From NCBI RefSeq assembly GCF_024753285.1, contig NZ_JANUGW010000024.1, forward strand, positions 38,059 to 102,058: DNA of 64,000 nt, written 5' to 3'. Numbering within the stretch: position 1 is the stretch's first letter; each line of letters starts with the position of its first letter. Origin of the DNA: Massilia pinisoli (lineage in GTDB: Bacteria; Pseudomonadota; Gammaproteobacteria; Burkholderiales; Burkholderiaceae_D). The translations under genes and the position numbers were made by a program. The notes beneath the pieces are model-generated. The model saw only the letters and a program-made list of their open reading frames with translations. It was not told the origin of the DNA and ran no database searches. Shown piece by piece: positions 60,781 to 64,000 of this stretch.

Positions 60781-61479
60781 ATGACTGGCTTCGTCATCAC
60801 GCCACCCGCCGTCCCGGCCCTCGCCGTGGCCGGCTCCGACCAGGTTTTCCCGCTGCGCCGCGTGTTCTGCGTCGGCCGCAACTACGCCGCCCACGCGCGC
60901 GAGATGGGTGCCGACCCGAACCGTGAACCCCCGTTCTTCTTCACCAAGCCGGCCGACGCCGTCGTGCCGGCCAGCGGCACCGTGCCGTATCCGCCCGCCA
61001 CGCGCGAGCTGCACCACGAGGTCGAGCTGGTCGTCGCATTGAAAGGCGGCGGCAAGGACATCGCGCCCGAGCAGGCGCTGGACCTCGTGTGGGGCTATGG
61101 CGTCGGCCTGGACCTCACGCGGCGCGACATGCAGGCCATCGCCAAGAAGGATGGCCGTCCGTGGGACATGTCGAAAGGCTTCGACGCGTCGGCGCCATGC
61201 AGCCCGCTCATCCCCGCCGAACGGACGGGCCACCCGCGGGACGCGCGCATCTGGCTCGAAGTGAACGGCCAGCTGAAGCAGGAGGGCAACCTGAACGAGA
61301 TGATCTGGCCCGTGGCCGACGTGATCGCCGCGCTGTCGCGCCTCGTCGCGCTGGCACCGGGAGACCTGATCTACACGGGCACGCCGGCCGGCGTCGACGC
61401 GCTGAACCCGGGCGACAAAGTGCGCGGCGGCGTCGACGGCGTCACCACGTTCGAGCTGGCCATCGGCGCCACGGCATGA
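60781..61479 (+). CDS. FAH-family hydrolase (fumarylpyruvate/acylpyruvate type)
   Basis: The 232-residue protein has the FAH core: VFCVGRNYAAHAREMG, FFTKPADAVV, HHEVELVVAL with metal-binding glutamates and GYGVGLDLTRRD. Length and motifs match fumarylpyruvate hydrolase or acylpyruvase enzymes that cut C-C bonds in diketo acids. It is coupled to the next gene by an ATGA overlap. Substrate not certain; a link to the arabinose genes is not implied by sequence. Confidence 0.87.
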   Translation: MTGFVITPPAVPALAVAGSDQVFPLRRVFCVGRNYAAHAREMGADPNREPPFFFTKPADAVVPASGTVPYPPATRELHHEVELVVALKGGGKDIAPEQALDLVWGYGVGLDLTRRDMQAIAKKDGRPWDMSKGFDASAPCSPLIPAERTGHPRDARIWLEVNGQLKQEGNLNEMIWPVADVIAALSRLVALAPGDLIYTGTPAGVDALNPGDKVRGGVDGVTTFELAIGATA

Positions 61480-62414
61480 AGACTGTGCTGCAGATCGGAG
61501 GCTTCGCGCCCGAGATCCAGGCCCAGCTCGACGCCGAATTCCGCTGCCTGGACCTCGCCGACCTCGATCGCGAGCCGGGCCTGGCGGACACCGTCTCCGC
61601 CATCGTCACACGCAGCAACCAGGAGGTGCCGGCCGACGTCGTGCGCCGGCTGCCCGCGCTCGAGATCATCGCCACGTGCGGCGTCGGCTACGACCTGATC
61701 CCGCGCGCGCTCGCGGCGGAGCGCGGCATCGTCGTGGCGAACACGCCGGACGTGCTGAACGCCGCCGTGGCCGAGCTGTGCATCGGTTCCCTGCTGGCGC
61801 TGCTGCGCCGCCTGCCGCAGGCCGACCGCTTCGTGCGCGACGGCCGCTGGAAGACCGCGGCATTTCCCCTCGCGACGAGCCTCGCGGGCAAGCACGTGGG
61901 CATCGTCGGCATGGGCCGCATCGGCAAGGAGATCGCGCGCAAGCTCGAGATGTTCGGCGTGGCGCTCGCCTACCACGGCCGCACGGACCAGCGGCTGGCG
62001 TGGCGCTACGAGGCCGACCTTGCGGCGCTCGCGCGCGACTGCGACATCCTCATCCTGTGCGCACCCGGCGGCGCGGACACGCACCACCTCGTCGACGCGC
62101 GCGTGCTAAACGCGCTGGGGCCGCACGGCTACCTCGTGAACGTGGCGCGCGGCTCGCTCGTGGACGAGACGGCGCTGCTCGCGGCGCTGGAGGCGGGCGG
62201 CACCGCGGGCGGCATCGCGGGCGCCGCGCTGGACGTGTTCGACAACGAGCCGGACATCGATCCGCGCTTCCTCCTGCTCGACAACGTGCTGCTCACGCCG
62301 CACCTCGGCAGCGCCACGCACGAGACCCGGGCGGCGATGGCGCAGCTCATGCTGGACAACGTGCGCTCGTGGTTCCGCAGCGGCCGCGCGCTGACGCCCG
62401 TCGAGCCGGACTGA
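61476..62414 (+). CDS. D-isomer 2-hydroxyacid dehydrogenase (GhrB-like)
   Basis: The 312-residue dehydrogenase has GMGRIGKEIA (NAD(P)-binding), NVARGSLVDE with the catalytic arginine, DNEPDI with the glutamate, and LTPHLGSAT with the histidine. It reduces glyoxylate or hydroxypyruvate, or another 2-keto acid. The ATG overlaps the FAH-fold gene stop, so the two probably act on linked 2-keto or diketo acids. Confidence 0.9.
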   Translation: MKTVLQIGGFAPEIQAQLDAEFRCLDLADLDREPGLADTVSAIVTRSNQEVPADVVRRLPALEIIATCGVGYDLIPRALAAERGIVVANTPDVLNAAVAELCIGSLLALLRRLPQADRFVRDGRWKTAAFPLATSLAGKHVGIVGMGRIGKEIARKLEMFGVALAYHGRTDQRLAWRYEADLAALARDCDILILCAPGGADTHHLVDARVLNALGPHGYLVNVARGSLVDETALLAALEAGGTAGGIAGAALDVFDNEPDIDPRFLLLDNVLLTPHLGSATHETRAAMAQLMLDNVRSWFRSGRALTPVEPD

Positions 62415-62523
62415 CGGCGCGCCGGCCTTCGCTGCCTTCGCTATTGTGCGCCGCAACGCGGTCGTGTGGATTACGCTCGGCGGGACGAGCACGCGTTACC
62501 AGAGTTCCTTAGCCGGAGGTCTT

Positions 62524-63552
62524 ATGCACATCCACACGCCCGCATGCACCTGCTTCATCATCCCTTCCTCCATGCTGCGCAAGCTGGCCGACGAGGCCGA
62601 CGGGGCGGAACGCCGCCGCCTGCTGGAACAGCTGGAACGCTCGGCCTTCCTGCGCGGCCAGCGTGCGGCCAGCGGCCTCGCGGCGCCGGGCCTGCTCGTC
62701 GCGTCCGGCCAGAAGCACCGCACCGTCTACGACGCGCACAACGGCACGCGCCTGCCCGGCAAGCTCGTTCGCACGGAGACGGCGGGCCCCGTCGCCGACG
62801 CGGCCGTCAATGAAGCGTTCGACGGCGCCGGTGCCACTTACGACTTTTACCTGCAGGTCCTGCACCGCAATTCGATCGACGGCCGCGGCATGGGCATCGA
62901 CTCGAGCGTCCATTACAGCAAGCGCTTCAACAACGCGTTCTGGAACGGCCGCCAGATGGTCTATGGCGACGGCGACGGCAAGCTGTTCACGGGATTCACG
63001 CACGCGCTCGACGTGATCGCGCACGAGCTGACGCACGGCGTCACGCAGTACACGGTGCCGGGCGGGGGCCTCGTCTACGACGGCCAGAGCGGGGCGCTGA
63101 ATGAATCGATGTCCGACGTGTTCGGCTCCGTCGTCAAGCAATGGCACCTCAAGCAGACGGTGAAGAAAGCTGACTGGCTGATCGGTGCCGGCATCATGAC
63201 GCCGGCCGTCGGCAAGGCGCTGCGCTCCATGGCCGATCCGGGGAACACGAGCCTCACATGGTCGGGCGACGACCAGCCGGGCACGATGAAAGGGTATGTG
63301 GACGGCGGGGACGTGCACACGAATTCCGGCATCCCCAACCACGCGTTCTACCTCGCCGCGATGAAGCTGGGCGGGCACAGCTGGGACAAGGCGGCGCCGA
63401 TCTGGTACCAGGCGTTGCCGCTGCTGCATCCGGACGCGACGTTCGCCGATGCCGCCCAGGCCACGATGAAGGCGGCCGAGCTGCGCTACGGCGCCGGGTC
63501 GGCGGAAGCGGCGGCCGTGCAGGGCGCGTGGCACGAGGTGGGTGTCGTCTGA
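62524..63552 (+). CDS. Protealysin-like M4 metalloprotease
   Basis: The 342-residue thermolysin-family protease has HELTH (H167, E168, H171), the third zinc ligand in ALNESMSD, and the catalytic histidine H265 in VHTNSG. There is no Sec signal; a short N-terminal segment (about 1-50) with FIIPSSMLRKLAD resembles the protealysin propeptide. GGAGG is four bases before the ATG. Family members are intracellular or exported by other routes. The next gene encodes its inhibitor. Confidence 0.92.
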   Translation: MHIHTPACTCFIIPSSMLRKLADEADGAERRRLLEQLERSAFLRGQRAASGLAAPGLLVASGQKHRTVYDAHNGTRLPGKLVRTETAGPVADAAVNEAFDGAGATYDFYLQVLHRNSIDGRGMGIDSSVHYSKRFNNAFWNGRQMVYGDGDGKLFTGFTHALDVIAHELTHGVTQYTVPGGGLVYDGQSGALNESMSDVFGSVVKQWHLKQTVKKADWLIGAGIMTPAVGKALRSMADPGNTSLTWSGDDQPGTMKGYVDGGDVHTNSGIPNHAFYLAAMKLGGHSWDKAAPIWYQALPLLHPDATFADAAQATMKAAELRYGAGSAEAAAVQGAWHEVGVV

Positions 63553-63833
63553 TGCGCCTGACGCTGCACAGCGTGGGCGGCTTCACGGGGCCGGCGGGGG
63601 CGCAGACGCGCAGTGTCGACGTCGAGCGCCTGCCCGCGGCCGACGCGGCGCGCGTGCGCGCGCTCGTGCAGGCGCTCGACGTCGCGCACCTGCCGGCCAC
63701 GTTGCTGAAGCCGCGGCCGCAGTCGTGGGATTTCACGTACACGTTGACGGTTGATGACAGGCAGGTGCGCTTTCACCTGGATGCCGCGCCGGCAGCGTTG
63801 CGCGACCTCGTCGAATTCATCGAGAACACGTAG
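63552..63833 (+). CDS. Emfourin-type protease inhibitor
   Basis: The 93-residue protein starts MRLTLHSVGGFTGPAG and has DFTYTLTVDD and a C-terminal LRDLVEFIE helix. These match the emfourin (M4in) family, small inhibitors of protealysin-like proteases known to be encoded next to them. The ATG shares its A with the protease stop (TGATG), so the two are translated together. The stop codon TAG (63831-63833) is the start of a REP element. Confidence 0.87.
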   Translation: MRLTLHSVGGFTGPAGAQTRSVDVERLPAADAARVRALVQALDVAHLPATLLKPRPQSWDFTYTLTVDDRQVRFHLDAAPAALRDLVEFIENT

Positions 63834-63969
63834 GGTGGACGGGTTCCCCGTCCACGCGTTCAACCAGTGGTGAAACGGCCGTAGCGCCAGCTCATACGGT
63901 AGTTGAACGCGTGGACGGCAAGCCGTCCACCCTACCGGACGCGGCATCGGCCGTAGGGTGGGCAACCTG
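63830..63969. repeat. REP pair, copy 3, with a third truncated unit
   Basis: Unit 1 (63830-63864) is GTAGGGTGGACGGG...CCCGTCCACGCGTTCAAC. After 37 bases unit 2 (63902-63935) is GTTGAACGCGTGGACGGC...GCCGTCCACCCTAC. A third partial unit starts GTAGGGTGGGCAACC at 63953. The orientation is as in copy 1. From here to the window end no gene is seen. Confidence 0.85.
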
Positions 63970-64000
63970 TTCAGCACATAGACATAGGTAACACTTGTCT

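Noticed and set aside
1..64000. tRNA, rRNA, CRISPR arrays, insertion sequences or prophage
   Set aside because: No cloverleaf, direct-repeat array or transposase frame was seen; the only mobile-type sequences are the REP units.

Overview
The window is a GC-rich, gene-dense bacterial chromosome segment. It has TonB-dependent receptors with Gram-negative C-termini, a kdp operon led by small peptides, several LysR-type regulators, a non-phosphorylative sugar acid pathway and an arabinan-degrading gene set. Together these suggest a polysaccharide-degrading betaproteobacterium of the Oxalobacteraceae (Massilia/Telluria-like). That placement is inference; no rRNA or tRNA gene was seen.

Layout. 1-10576: potassium uptake. 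On the minus strand a ParA-like protein without a P-loop, a 30-residue membrane peptide, kdpF, kdpA, kdpB, kdpC, kdpD and the start of kdpE; kup faces away. 10671-16341: a Cache-GGDEF diguanylate cyclase, an unrecognised protein, a LysR/SDR divergent pair with an AtaL-like protein, and an SPFH protein. 16342-16795 holds only a decayed reading frame and a terminator. 16796-22845: two TonB-dependent receptors with a small conserved protein between them. 22846-28403: a LacI regulator with a perfect palindromic operator, a GH65 phosphorylase, beta-phosphoglucomutase and an MFS transporter (alpha-glucoside phosphorolysis). 28555-31552: a LOV-PAS-GGDEF-EAL protein and a UDG-fold-like protein. 31553-60678: the arabinose/arabinan region. 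60781-62414: an FAH-fold hydrolase and a 2-hydroxyacid dehydrogenase. 62524-63833: a protealysin-like M4 protease with its emfourin-type inhibitor. Paired REP hairpins occur at 28400, 38021 and 63830.

How the genes work together. The arabinose region encodes secreted or surface enzymes (GH51, two GH43, GH127, later another GH43 and a GH39). It also encodes a YtfQRT/YjfF-type ABC importer, a GPH symporter paired with a cytoplasmic GH43, an aldose 1-epimerase, and every step of oxidation of L-arabinose to 2-oxoglutarate: SDR dehydrogenase, SMP-30 lactonase, IlvD/Edd dehydratase, AraD1-type dehydratase and 2-oxoglutarate semialdehyde dehydrogenase. Four promoters share one architecture: a GATRTCGAAATCGATAT-like box, 16 bp, T/A-TGATTGGA, then 22-23 bp to a -10 box. 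They drive the first TonB receptor (12 kb away from the cluster), the GPH operon, the dehydratase operon and the ABC operon. A related box lies just before the LysR gene at 59737. This looks like one substrate-induced regulon with the LysR protein as candidate activator.

Most striking points: the shared regulon promoter; REP elements whose GTAG ends supply the stop codons of three genes; the degenerate ParA protein plus micropeptide heading kdp; a LOV domain with a displaced glutamine; and the protease-inhibitor pair.
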